From positions 1 through 64,000 of the forward strand of contig NZ_JACHVQ010000003.1 in assembly GCF_014190805.1 (NCBI RefSeq): 64,000 nucleotides of DNA. The letters run 5' to 3'. Origin of the DNA: Flexivirga oryzae. Its GTDB lineage: Bacteria; Actinomycetota; Actinomycetes; Actinomycetales; Dermatophilaceae. Shown one piece after another: positions 1 to 8,337 of the stretch. Position numbers and translations under genes: made by a program. The notes below the pieces were generated by a model. The model had not been told where the DNA came from. It saw nothing but the letters and a program-made list of their open reading frames with translations, and made no database searches. Each line of letters begins with the position of its first letter. Within the stretch, counting starts at the first letter, position 1.

Positions 1-1
1 G

Positions 2-916
2 CGCGAACCGACGAAGGCGCGTGCGCCCCGCACCCGCAAGCGCCGACGCTGGCCGGGCCGGATCATGACGGTCGTGGTGCTGGTGGCCGTGGCCTCGGGA
101 CTGCTCTATGCCCGGTCGGTCCTGTTGGGCGGCTCCGGGGACGGAGTGGTCGGCGGGGTGCACATCCCGGGCACGGATCTGGTCATCGGCGCGCACACCA
201 CGCACTCCACGAACGGCAGCGTCGACGGCATACCCGGGTCGTGGCCGCCGGTCCCGGCGGACGCCCGGACGCACCCGCTGGGGACCCCGCCGGCCAAGGC
301 GTCGTCGTCCCACGACTACGCGTTCATCGCGACCATCGACGGCATCGATGACGGTCGACCCGTCGCCTGGGACCCGTGCCGGCCGATCCACCTGGTCGTC
401 AACGACTCGGACGCGCCGCCGCACGGCAGCAAGCTGCTGCACGAGGCCGTCGCGCAGGTCAGCGCGGCGACCGGGCTGCGGTTCGTCTTCGACGGCACGA
501 CCTCCGAGACGCCGTCCGCGGACCGGGCCGCGGAGGACCGGGCCCGGTACGGCGACCGGTGGTCGCCGGTGCTCGTGGCGTGGACCGACCCCGGCACCGT
601 GCCGCAGCTGAAGGGCCCGGTCGCGGGTCTGGCCGGGCCGGACGGGGCGCCATACATCGACGCGGACCAACAGCATTGGGTGAGCGGGTCGGTCGACCTC
701 GACGGCCCCCAACTGGCCGGCGCGCTGCGGCGCGACGGCGGGTGGCAGGCCGCCCGCGCGGTCGTCATGCACGAGTTCGGCCACCTCGTCGGGCTCCGGC
801 ACGTGCCGGCCCGATCCGAGCTGATGTATGCCGACACCACCGGGCGGACCACGTTCGGCCCGGGCGACCGCGAAGGTCTGCGGCGGCTCGGGCTCGGCTC
901 CTGCTTCACCGAGTAG
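2..916 (+). CDS. Putative membrane-anchored metzincin-type zinc metalloprotease, 5' end outside window
   Basis: The frame is open from the first bases of the window and reads a very basic stretch (RTRKRRRWPGR) before the first Met at 65, followed directly by a hydrophobic segment (about residues 2-18 from that Met). A basic cytoplasmic tail plus one membrane anchor is the likely architecture, so translation probably begins upstream of the window; no ribosome binding site precedes 65. The C-terminal part carries HEFGHLVGLRH about 236 residues after that Met, the HExxHxxGxxH zinc signature of metzincins (matrixin-like), and ELMYAD shortly after it is a plausible Met-turn. It is predicted to act outside the cell on an unknown protein substrate. 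The gene converges with the sugar operon downstream. Confidence 0.75.
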   Translation, partial: REPTKARAPRTRKRRRWPGRIMTVVVLVAVASGLLYARSVLLGGSGDGVVGGVHIPGTDLVIGAHTTHSTNGSVDGIPGSWPPVPADARTHPLGTPPAKASSSHDYAFIATIDGIDDGRPVAWDPCRPIHLVVNDSDAPPHGSKLLHEAVAQVSAATGLRFVFDGTTSETPSADRAAEDRARYGDRWSPVLVAWTDPGTVPQLKGPVAGLAGPDGAPYIDADQQHWVSGSVDLDGPQLAGALRRDGGWQAARAVVMHEFGHLVGLRHVPARSELMYADTTGRTTFGPGDREGLRRLGLGSCFTE

Positions 917-971
917 GCGGCCCCACGCTGTCGCGCGATGGCGGCCCCGACCCGCTGAGGCAGCAGTCGCG

Positions 972-1889
972 TCAGAGGATCGCCGTCACCGACGGACGGC
1001 CGTGGTGCCAGGCCACCGAGCCGACATACAAACCCTTCGGTCCGTGCCCGGGCTCGGGGCCGTCCGGGTGTCCGTTGAAGAAGATCCGCCAGGTGCCGCT
1101 CTTGGTCCCGCGCATCACCTGCGCGTTGCCCCTGCCGCAGGTGTTGGTGTTGGCCGGGAACTTCAGGTTGGCCGCCTTCTTGTGCTTCCAGCCGGTCCAC
1201 AGGCTGGTGTTCTGCCGGTAACGGGTGACGTAGTTGCAACGGCCGAACCAGCCGAACGAGGTGAAGAGCGTGTACCGCTTGCCGTGCTTGACCAGCACCG
1301 GGTTCTCCTCGATGTACTTGCTCCAGGAGTTGGTCAACCGGATGCTCTGACCGTTGGCGTGGACCGGATTCGCCACGACGTGGTTCGGGCTCGCCGAGTT
1401 GAGCTTCACCATGCGGATCGTGGTGTGCCACTTGCCGTGTGCGCGGAACTGCGTCTTGTAGGTCAGCACCGTCGTGTTGCCGATCCTCGCGGGGGTCGGG
1501 TCGATCAGCGAGAACCCGGCGCCCTCGCTCTTGATCTTGTCCTTCGGGCTGGTGCCGGAACCCTTCCAGCAGGCGATGGGCCGGCTGTCCGGGTGGAATG
1601 CGTGGGTTGCGGAGTTGCCGGTCGCCGAACCGATGCAGCGACGACCCTTGGTGCCTTTGACCACGCCGGAGTAGTAGACGACGAACTTGCCGTTGTCACC
1701 GCGGATGAGGGACGGCGCCCAGACCGACGCCTTCTTGTTCGTGGACATCCACTTCGGCCGGGTCGTCAGCAACCGCTTCTTCGACACCTTCCACGGCCCT
1801 CGTGCCTTCGGGGCGGTGCCGACGTGCAGCTTCCTCCAGTTGCCGGTGGCCGTGGAACGGACGTCCCCGGGCGCCGGCCGGTTCCTCAC
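972..1889 (-). CDS. GH43-like beta-propeller glycoside hydrolase, apparently lacking its first blade
   Basis: The 305-residue product has repeated propeller motifs of glycoside hydrolase family 43: a WAPSL...YYSG blade, IDPTP, a KYIEENPVL block whose Glu may be the general acid, and a late GRGNAQV...FFNGH block. Family members normally begin with a blade carrying the Asp general base (a DP motif); here the protein starts just before the WAP blade, so this Asp seems missing. No signal peptide is visible. The chosen GTG start lies 25 bp after the GH20 stop and in the same frame, with only a weak GGGAG upstream. It is last in the sugar operon. It may be a truncated, inactive or divergent family member; the substrate is unknown. 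Confidence 0.6.
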   Translation of the reverse strand: MRNRPAPGDVRSTATGNWRKLHVGTAPKARGPWKVSKKRLLTTRPKWMSTNKKASVWAPSLIRGDNGKFVVYYSGVVKGTKGRRCIGSATGNSATHAFHPDSRPIACWKGSGTSPKDKIKSEGAGFSLIDPTPARIGNTTVLTYKTQFRAHGKWHTTIRMVKLNSASPNHVVANPVHANGQSIRLTNSWSKYIEENPVLVKHGKRYTLFTSFGWFGRCNYVTRYRQNTSLWTGWKHKKAANLKFPANTNTCGRGNAQVMRGTKSGTWRIFFNGHPDGPEPGHGPKGLYVGSVAWHHGRPSVTAIL

Positions 1890-1913
1890 TCCCGGGTGCA
1901 GGCCGCGGACCGG

Positions 1914-3545
1914 TCAGTCGCCACCACCGATCGATGCGACCAGGTCGTCGATGATGGCGGCGCGTTCGGCATCACTTTCGGGCCTGCCGGGTATGCCGGG
2001 GCGGCGCTCCCACGGCCGGGGACCGTCGCTGCGCCGGTATTCCACACCGAACTCGTCCAGCCGACGCAGGTGGACCTCGAGCCGGCCGGTGAAATCGTCG
2101 AAGTCGCCGCCCGGGCCGCTCCAGAGCACCTCGGCCAGCGCGGCGAGCCGTGGGAACGCGAAGTAGTCGACCACCCGGGCCGAGTCGATGTGCTCGGTCC
2201 AGATGTTGCCCTGCCCGCCACGCACCCGGCGCGCCTGCTCCGGAGTGGCCGCAGCGGGCACCGGCCGGAATGCGTAGACCCGCTGCAGGTCGTTCACGAC
2301 CCCGACCGGGATCGGCTCGGCCGGGTCGTCGGACTGCCGGTAGTCCAGGTACGCCGGGGTGTCCGGACAGGACACGACGTCGAGCCCTCTGCGGACCGCC
2401 GCGAGCGCGCCCGTCATACCGCGCCACGACGCGACCAGCGTGCCGTCCGGCACCGAGCCCTCCAGCAGCTCGTCCCAACCGAACGCCTTGCGGCCGCGGC
2501 CGGCCAGGTGCTCGACGATCCGGCCCATGAACCACGCCTGCGCCTGCACCTCGTCCGCCAGCCCGCGCTCGCGCATCAGTTGCTGGGTCCGCGGGTGCTG
2601 CCGCCACGGCTCCTTCGGGCACTCGTCGCCGCCGACGCCGATGTACGGGCCGGGGAACAGCTCGAGCAGTTCGTCGAAAACGTTGCAGAAGAACGAAACC
2701 GTGTCCTCCTCCAGGTTGAGGACGTCACTGCTGACTCCCCAGCCGGTGAGCACCTGGCTCGGTCGGTCCGGGTGCAGGCCGAGTTGCGGGTATGCCGTGA
2801 TCGCGGCCTGGCTGTGGCCCGGCAGGTCGATCTCCGGCACGATCGTGATGCCGCGCTCGGCGGCGTACGCGACGACTTCCCGGATGTCGTCCTGGGTGTA
2901 GAACCCGCCGTGCGGTCGGCCGTCGGGTGCACCGGTCAGCTCGGAGCCGACGATGCTCTCGGCGCGCCACGACGCGATCTCGGTCAGCCGGGGATAGCGG
3001 TGGATCTGCACGCGCCAGCCCTGGTCGTCGGTCAGGTGCCAGTGGAACGTGTTGAGCCGGTGCAGCGCCGCCAGGTCGATGAAGCGCAGCACGTCGTGCT
3101 TGGGCAGGAAGTGCCGTGCGACGTCGAGCATGACGCCCCGCCATACGAACGCCGGCTCGTCCTCGATGACGACCTGGGTGATCCGCCAGTCGACGTCCTG
3201 GACCACGGCGCGGCGGTGCACCTGCGGCGGCATCAGCTGCAGCAGGGTGTGTATGGCGTGCAGCGCGCCGCTCGCATCCGCTGCCTCGATGCGGACCTGC
3301 GATCCGTCGACGGTGAGCCGGTACGCCTCTGCGGGAAGGGTTTCCGTCGCCCGGAGGTGGAACGTCGCGACCGCCGGGTCGGTGGCGGTCGGCAGCTCGA
3401 AGCCGGTGCTGTCCTGCAGCTGTCGGCGCAGTCTCCGCACGGCCGGCCACAGGGTCGCGTCGGCGGAGATGGTGGCGTCCGCGGTGAGCGTGAGCGTGCC
3501 GCCTCCCACCACGAGACGGCGCGGACGCGGGATGATGTCGGGCAA
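1914..3545 (-). CDS. Family GH20 beta-N-acetylhexosaminidase
   Basis: This 543-residue protein has an N-terminal GH20b-type alpha/beta domain (about residues 1-130) and a GH20 TIM barrel. It shows the family blocks RGVMLDVARHF, FHWHLTDDQGWR and the catalytic Asp-Glu pair in GVGGDECP at about residues 307-308. The family removes terminal N-acetylglucosamine or N-acetylgalactosamine from oligosaccharides by substrate-assisted catalysis. No signal peptide is seen, so it probably acts in the cytoplasm on imported chito-oligosaccharides or related sugars. The TTG start is chosen because GAAAGG lies about nine bases upstream and because it falls right after the stop of the preceding permease; no ATG or GTG fits. 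Being within the ABC importer operon supports intracellular cleavage of the transported sugar. Confidence 0.85.
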   Translation of the reverse strand: MPDIIPRPRRLVVGGGTLTLTADATISADATLWPAVRRLRRQLQDSTGFELPTATDPAVATFHLRATETLPAEAYRLTVDGSQVRIEAADASGALHAIHTLLQLMPPQVHRRAVVQDVDWRITQVVIEDEPAFVWRGVMLDVARHFLPKHDVLRFIDLAALHRLNTFHWHLTDDQGWRVQIHRYPRLTEIASWRAESIVGSELTGAPDGRPHGGFYTQDDIREVVAYAAERGITIVPEIDLPGHSQAAITAYPQLGLHPDRPSQVLTGWGVSSDVLNLEEDTVSFFCNVFDELLELFPGPYIGVGGDECPKEPWRQHPRTQQLMRERGLADEVQAQAWFMGRIVEHLAGRGRKAFGWDELLEGSVPDGTLVASWRGMTGALAAVRRGLDVVSCPDTPAYLDYRQSDDPAEPIPVGVVNDLQRVYAFRPVPAAATPEQARRVRGGQGNIWTEHIDSARVVDYFAFPRLAALAEVLWSGPGGDFDDFTGRLEVHLRRLDEFGVEYRRSDGPRPWERRPGIPGRPESDAERAAIIDDLVASIGGGD

Positions 3546-3550
3546 CTGGG

Positions 3551-4384
3551 TCAGCCTTTCACGGCCCCGGCGGACATCCCCGAAACGAGGCGCCGCTGGA
3601 GGAAGAGGAAGAAGATCACGACGGGCAGGGAGAACAGCACCGATGCGGCCATCTGACCGGCGAAGTCGGTGCCCTTGTCGGGGGTGCTGAACGATGCCAG
3701 CCAGACCGGAAGGGTGTAGCGGCTCTGGTCCTGCATGAACGTGTAGGCGATGAGGTAGTCGTTCCACGCGGTGATGAAGGTGAAGATGCTCGTGGCGACC
3801 GCGCCGGGCGCGACCAGCGGGAACAGGATCTTGGTGAGGATCTGCCACTGGGAGGCGCCGTCCAGCCGACCGGCCTCCTCGACCTCGACCGGGACCGCCA
3901 GGAAGAAGCCCCGCATCACCCAGATCGAGAACGGCAGGACCAGCGCGAGATACGCCAGGATGAGCCCGAGGTAGGTGCCCAGCAGGCCGATCTTGTTGAA
4001 CACCAGGAAGGTCGGGATCAGTAGTGCGGACGGCGGGACCATCTGGACGATCAGGACCGAGATCATGATCGTGCGCCGCCCCCGGAACTTGAAGCGGGTC
4101 AACGCGGCCGCCGCGAAGAGCCCGAGCGCGAGGGCGATCAGCACGGTGGCTCCGACGACGATCACACTGTTGCGCAGGTCTTCGGCGAAGTTGGTCTGCG
4201 TCAACGCGGTCCGGAAGTTGTCGAACGACGGCGGGCTGGGGAAGAACTTCGGCGTCGCGGACATGACGTCCTTGCGCGGCTTCAGCGCGGTGTTCAGCAT
4301 CCAGTAGACCGGGAACACCCAGCAGATCGCCAGGGAGTTGACCAGCAGCCCGCCCTTGCGGCCGACCTTGTTCCTGCTGCTCAC
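3551..4384 (-). CDS. Carbohydrate ABC transporter permease, MalG type
   Basis: This 277-residue polytopic membrane protein has about six hydrophobic segments and the cytoplasmic EEAGRLDGAS(x)nP loop (EAA motif) that contacts the ATPase subunit, which identifies it as a CUT1-family inner membrane permease. The GTG start overlaps the stop of the preceding permease by four bases (GTGA) and is preceded by a strong GGGGGAG, indicating translational coupling. No ATPase gene lies in the operon; actinobacterial CUT1 importers often share a multitasking MsiK-type ATPase encoded elsewhere, and I infer the same here. Likely substrate is an N-acetylhexosamine oligosaccharide, judged only from the adjacent GH20 enzyme. 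Confidence 0.9.
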   Translation of the reverse strand: MSSRNKVGRKGGLLVNSLAICWVFPVYWMLNTALKPRKDVMSATPKFFPSPPSFDNFRTALTQTNFAEDLRNSVIVVGATVLIALALGLFAAAALTRFKFRGRRTIMISVLIVQMVPPSALLIPTFLVFNKIGLLGTYLGLILAYLALVLPFSIWVMRGFFLAVPVEVEEAGRLDGASQWQILTKILFPLVAPGAVATSIFTFITAWNDYLIAYTFMQDQSRYTLPVWLASFSTPDKGTDFAGQMAASVLFSLPVVIFFLFLQRRLVSGMSAGAVKG

Positions 4385-5337
4385 AACGACTCCCCCGAAC
4401 GCACCAACTGCCGGACGTACAACCAGCTGACCGCGGCCAACAGGGCCGTGGTGACCAGTGCGATGGCTGCCCCCTGCCCCACGTGGAAACCGACGAACGC
4501 GGTCTTGTAGGCGTAGACGCCCAGGGTGCTGGTGCTGTCGCCCGGCCCGCCACCGGACACCAGCCAGATCTGGTTGAAAACATTGAAGTCCCAGATCACC
4601 GACAGGATGGTGACCAGCAGGAACGTGGGCTTGAGGATGGGCATGGTGATCGACCACCAGGTGCGCCATTCGCCGGCCCCGTCGATGCGTGCGGCCTCGG
4701 TCAGCTCTCCCGGGATCTGGGTCAGTGCGGCATACAGGGTCAGGGCGATGAACGGCACCGCCTGCCAGACGATCAGCAACCAGATGACCAGGAACGCCAG
4801 CCACTTGTCGTTGGCCCAGTCGGTGTTCGTCAGGTCACCGAAGACGTGCAGTTTCGTGAGGATCCAGTTGGCGACGCCGTATCCGGGCTGGAAGAGCCAG
4901 TTCCAGACGACCGAGGACGCGACCGTCGGCATGGCCCAGGCGAGGACCAGCGAGACGGTGAAGACGGTGCGCACCGCGGTGCCCAGGCGGGTGAGCAGGT
5001 AGGCGAAGAACGCGCCGATCAGCACGCTGCCGACGACCAGTGCGGCGGTGAACAGGAAGGTTCGTGCGGTCGCCGACCAGAACGCACTGTCCTGGAACAA
5101 CTGCGTGTACTGGTCGACGCCGGTCCAGCCGAAAACACCTGTGAACAAAGACCGCTGGTCGTAGTCCGTGAACGACACGAATGCCAGCAGCACGATCGGC
5201 ACCAGCGTCACAACGCCGATGACGACCAGCGACGGGCTCACCATCAGCCACGGTGCGCGTTGGCCAGCACGCGGGGCCGCGGGCGCCGTCCCGGGCGCGG
5301 CCAGCCCGGGACGGCTGTCTTTGGTCAGCAGGCTCAC
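4381..5337 (-). CDS. Carbohydrate ABC transporter permease, MalF type
   Basis: This 318-residue membrane protein has an N-terminal cytoplasmic tail, about six transmembrane segments and the EAA loop TEAARIDGAG followed by a conserved W and P, typical of MalF-type CUT1 permeases. It would form the heterodimeric channel with the downstream MalG-type subunit, which it overlaps by four bases. The GTG start is six bases after the stop of the binding-protein gene, so both are one transcript. The first 30 residues are Ala- and Pro-rich and poorly conserved-looking, so the exact start could be slightly different. Confidence 0.9.
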   Translation of the reverse strand: MSLLTKDSRPGLAAPGTAPAAPRAGQRAPWLMVSPSLVVIGVVTLVPIVLLAFVSFTDYDQRSLFTGVFGWTGVDQYTQLFQDSAFWSATARTFLFTAALVVGSVLIGAFFAYLLTRLGTAVRTVFTVSLVLAWAMPTVASSVVWNWLFQPGYGVANWILTKLHVFGDLTNTDWANDKWLAFLVIWLLIVWQAVPFIALTLYAALTQIPGELTEAARIDGAGEWRTWWSITMPILKPTFLLVTILSVIWDFNVFNQIWLVSGGGPGDSTSTLGVYAYKTAFVGFHVGQGAAIALVTTALLAAVSWLYVRQLVRSGESL

Positions 5338-5343
5338 GACGGG

Positions 5344-6663
5344 TCAGCCGGCGTTGAGGGTCTTGTTGAGCTTGCCGTCGAACGACTTCGCGGCGTTCGC
5401 GACGGACTGCTTGCCCGAGGCGATCGAGGAGAAGAGGTTGTTCACGTCCTTGGTGCCTTCGATCGTCGCCCACTGCGGGCTGGCAGGCGTCGCCTTGGAG
5501 ATGAGTGCAGCGGTGAAGAAGCCCTTGGTGATCGCCGGCACGTCGGCGGTGGCCGCCTTGGTCGCCTGCGTGGAGTTCGGGATCCAGCCGTCGTTCCCGA
5601 AGACCCACTTCTGCTGCATCTGCGGGCTCGCGGCGATCTTCGTCCACTGCAGCGCCAACTGCTGGTTCTTGCTCTTGGCGGCGATGCCCCAGTCGGAGCC
5701 GCCCAGCATCACCGGCTGCGTGCCATCGGCCGCCGGCATGGCGAAGGTGCCCAGGTCCGAGTCCTTCAGCGCTGGATTCGCCTTCTGAATATTGGCGATT
5801 GCGCCGTTGGTCGCGACGATCGCGCTGGTCTTGCCGTCGGCGAAGACCTGGTTCTGGTCGGGTGTGTCGGTGAAGAGGGTCTGAGACGCGGTGGAGGAGT
5901 ACGCGTTCTGGAACTTCTTGAACGCCGTCAGGCCTTTCTGCGCCTGGGGTGTGCTCAGCCCGGCGGTCCACGTGTCACCGGACTTCGTGGCGAGGTCGCC
6001 GCCGGCCGACCAGACGAACTGCATGCCGACGTACCAGTCCTGACCCGGCAGGTAGAACGGCGAGAAGTCGCTGCCCGACTGGGCGGCCTTGACCTTTGCG
6101 AGGTCGCTCTCCAGCTCACTCATGGTCGTGGGCGCGGAGGTGACGCCGGCCTTCTTCCACATGGTCTTGTTGTAGATCACCGCGCGGGCACCGGCGAATC
6201 CCGGCACCGCGTAGAGCTTTCCGTCGACCGTGGCGGGCTCGACCAGTCCGCCGAGCCAGGTCTGGCCCTGCTGCAGGTCCTTCTTGTATGACGTCAGGTC
6301 CGCCAGCCCGCCGGTGGCGGCGAAGCTCGCGACCTGGGTGTTGCCGATGTCCAGGACGTCCGGCGGGGTCGAGGTGCTCAGTGCCGTGGTGATCTTCGTG
6401 GTGATGCCGTCCCACTGCTGGACCTGGACGTCGACCTTGGCGCCGGTCTGCTTGGTGAACTGGGCATTGATCGCGTTGAGCGTCTTGTCGGTGTAGTCGT
6501 CCTGCATCACCCAGACGGTGATCTTCTTGCCTGCAGCGTTGGACGCGCTGGGCACCGACTGCGGTGAGTCCGCTCCCTGGCTGCTGCCGCCGGAGCAGGC
6601 GGTGAGGCCGAGGGTTGCGACCAGGCCGGCGCTGAGGGCATAGAGGTACCTGCGTTTGGGCAT
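5344..6663 (-). CDS. Sugar-binding lipoprotein of an ABC importer (CUT1 family)
   Basis: This 439-residue protein starts with a lipoprotein signal peptide: basic MPKRRY, a hydrophobic core and the lipobox LTAC (Cys about residue 23), followed by a Gly/Ser-rich linker. The mature part resembles family 1 extracellular solute-binding proteins, with blocks such as ITVWVMQDDY near the N terminus and LGGSDWGIAAKSKN in the second lobe. It should capture the sugar outside the membrane and deliver it to the two permeases. The ATG has a good ribosome binding site (AGGAG, spacing about seven). The gene follows the ROK regulator by 48 bp with no sign of its own operator, so it is likely in the same transcript. 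Chito-oligosaccharide (DasA-like) specificity is inference from the GH20 neighbour. Confidence 0.9.
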   Translation of the reverse strand: MPKRRYLYALSAGLVATLGLTACSGGSSQGADSPQSVPSASNAAGKKITVWVMQDDYTDKTLNAINAQFTKQTGAKVDVQVQQWDGITTKITTALSTSTPPDVLDIGNTQVASFAATGGLADLTSYKKDLQQGQTWLGGLVEPATVDGKLYAVPGFAGARAVIYNKTMWKKAGVTSAPTTMSELESDLAKVKAAQSGSDFSPFYLPGQDWYVGMQFVWSAGGDLATKSGDTWTAGLSTPQAQKGLTAFKKFQNAYSSTASQTLFTDTPDQNQVFADGKTSAIVATNGAIANIQKANPALKDSDLGTFAMPAADGTQPVMLGGSDWGIAAKSKNQQLALQWTKIAASPQMQQKWVFGNDGWIPNSTQATKAATADVPAITKGFFTAALISKATPASPQWATIEGTKDVNNLFSSIASGKQSVANAAKSFDGKLNKTLNAG

Positions 6664-6711
6664 GGGTGTCTCCTGAGAGGTGAGGTGTATCTTGCGAGAA
6701 GTGTTGGTGGT

Positions 6712-7854
6712 TCAGCGAATTCCAAGATCAGCGAGGATCAGGCAGAGCGCTCCTTGGAGGATGAGTTCGTCGGTGTCGGCGAGGGCGGATATCTGAGGTT
6801 CGGCGTTGATGCCGGCCAGCGTTCGTTCCAGCACGGTGGAGGTGGCCGCATCGAGGAAGGCGTCCGATCCGACGAGGTCGGCGGAGCCTGCGACGACGAC
6901 TTGGGTGAGGTTCAGGGCGCTGATCACGCCGGACAGCGCGAGGCCGAGGGCGGCGCCGGCCTCGGCGAGCGCGTCGTCGCCGCGCGCCTCGACGCGGGGT
7001 CGCAGGTTGTGCGGGTCGAGGTAGGCCTGCAGGCAGCCGCGTCGGCCGCAGGTGCACTCGGGTCCGTCGGGATCGACCGACAGGTGCCCGATCTCGCCGG
7101 CTGCGAAGGTCTCGCCTTCCAGCAACTGGTCGCCGATGACCAGGCCGGCGCCGACGCCGTGTTCGACATACACGAGCATCAGGTTGTGTGCCTCGATGCC
7201 GTGCAGTTGTCGGGCGGCGATGGTGGCGGCGTTCACGTCGTTGCCGACGTGGACCTGCCGGTCGAGGCGCTCGGACAGCAACGCGGCCAGTGGCACGTCG
7301 GCCCAGCCGAGGTGAGAGGCACGGACCACGGTGCCGTCGGCGTCGATGACCCCGGGGACCGCGAGCGCGACGCCGACGACGTGGTAGGTGTCGTCGGCCT
7401 CGCGCGCCACCTGCTCGACGAACGCGAGCACGTCTTCGACCGGCGTCTGCTCCCTGCCGGGAGCGAGCGGGAGGCGACCGGAATTGAGCAGCTTCCCGGA
7501 CAGCGTGGTGATGCCGGCGACCACCCCGGAGCTGTCGGAGAGGTCTCCGACGACCACGACGGCGTCGCTGTCGTTGACCTTCACGAGGCTGCCGGGTTTG
7601 CCGCGTCGGGCGGGAACGGCTTCCCCGACATCGACCACGAGGTACTCGGCCTGCAGGTCGCTGATCACGGCGGACACCGTCGGCGCGGTGAGCGCGGTGC
7701 GGCGGGCCAGCTCGGCGCGGCTCATCGCGCCGTCGTGGAAGAGCGTGTCGAGCAACAGCGCGCGGTTGTGCCGACGCGTGTCCCCGATCTCGGCCTTCGC
7801 CCAGGACCGGCGGACACGTGCGGTCGGGTCGGAGACCCCTGCACGGCCTGTCAT
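6712..7854 (-). CDS. ROK-family transcriptional repressor
   Basis: This 380-residue protein has an N-terminal winged helix-turn-helix (about residues 45-75, SRAELARRTALTAPTVSAVI) and a C-terminal ROK sugar-kinase fold. Phosphate and sugar-binding motifs include the NDVNAATIA block, the EIGH motif near residue 257 and the zinc-binding CTCGRRGC near 267-274. In glucokinase-like members Glu usually follows this cluster; here the following residues are LQAY, so kinase activity is doubtful and a pure regulatory role fits. The ATG has AGGAG five bases upstream. It heads the sugar importer/GH20 operon and lies directly downstream of a double palindromic operator, so it probably represses its own operon until the sugar or its phosphate binds. 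Confidence 0.9.
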   Translation of the reverse strand: MTGRAGVSDPTARVRRSWAKAEIGDTRRHNRALLLDTLFHDGAMSRAELARRTALTAPTVSAVISDLQAEYLVVDVGEAVPARRGKPGSLVKVNDSDAVVVVGDLSDSSGVVAGITTLSGKLLNSGRLPLAPGREQTPVEDVLAFVEQVAREADDTYHVVGVALAVPGVIDADGTVVRASHLGWADVPLAALLSERLDRQVHVGNDVNAATIAARQLHGIEAHNLMLVYVEHGVGAGLVIGDQLLEGETFAAGEIGHLSVDPDGPECTCGRRGCLQAYLDPHNLRPRVEARGDDALAEAGAALGLALSGVISALNLTQVVVAGSADLVGSDAFLDAATSTVLERTLAGINAEPQISALADTDELILQGALCLILADLGIR

Positions 7855-7862
7855 CTCTTCTC

Positions 7863-7900
7863 CTAAAGGTTCTTTAGTAAAGGAACTAAAGAACCTTTAG
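7863..7900. promoter_or_regulatory. Double palindromic operator in front of the ROK operon
   Basis: Two copies of the 15-bp palindrome type CTAAAG-N3-CTTTAG lie at 7863-7877 and 7886-7900, with centres 23 bp apart, and together they form a larger inverted repeat (16-base arms, 6-base spacer). They begin nine bases upstream of the ROK start codon. The spacing of about two helical turns suits two ROK dimers on one face of the DNA. No matching site was seen in the 48-bp gap between the ROK and binding-protein genes. Binding by this ROK protein is inferred from position. Confidence 0.8.
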
Positions 7901-7931
7901 AGGGGGTTCGTCAACGGTTTCGGCGAACGTC

Positions 7932-8282
7932 TCAGTGGGTGAGATGCGCGGCGGCGCAGGCGATGCAGGTCCGGGCGGTCGGTCGCGCCTGCAGCCGGCC
8001 CGCCGCGATCGGCTGCCCGCAGCGGGCGCAGCTCCCGTAGCTGCCGTCGGCCAGTCGCTCGAGGGCAGCGTCGATCTCGGCCAGGTGCTCACGGGCCTGC
8101 TGTGCGAGCGCCGAGACCTGCGCGCGCTCGAACGCGATGGTGGCGCCCTCCGGGTCGTGCTCGTCGTCGGCGTTGGAGTCCCGGGAGGCCTCGACGACGT
8201 TGTCGAAGTCGTCGGTCAGCGCGGCGAGCCGCTGCGACGCCTGTTGCCGCTCGGCCTCCAGCAGTTCGCGTGCGCCCTCCAT
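7932..8282 (-). CDS. DksA/TraR-type C4 zinc-finger protein
   Basis: This 116-residue protein has a long charged helical N-terminal half and a C-terminal CARC...CIAC zinc finger, the DksA/TraR (C4) layout; such proteins reach into the RNA polymerase secondary channel or are of unknown role in actinobacteria. The length is near that usual for actinobacterial members. The acidic DSNADDEHDPEG segment lies at the expected tip of the coiled coil. I chose the ATG at 8282 because upstream sequence in the frame is atypical and belongs to the divergent methyltransferase. The ribosome binding site is weak. Confidence 0.85.
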   Translation of the reverse strand: MEGARELLEAERQQASQRLAALTDDFDNVVEASRDSNADDEHDPEGATIAFERAQVSALAQQAREHLAEIDAALERLADGSYGSCARCGQPIAAGRLQARPTARTCIACAAAHLTH

Positions 8283-8337
8283 CCGCTCATGGTGGCATGG
8301 CGAGCCGGGGCGGCGCGGCCGCACTAGATTTGGGATC

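Noticed and set aside
828..3656. A very long plus-strand open frame opposite the GH43 and GH20 genes
   Set aside because: It is Arg/Val/Ala-rich without family motifs, and the opposite strand encodes two clear glycoside hydrolases; such shadow frames are usual at this GC content.
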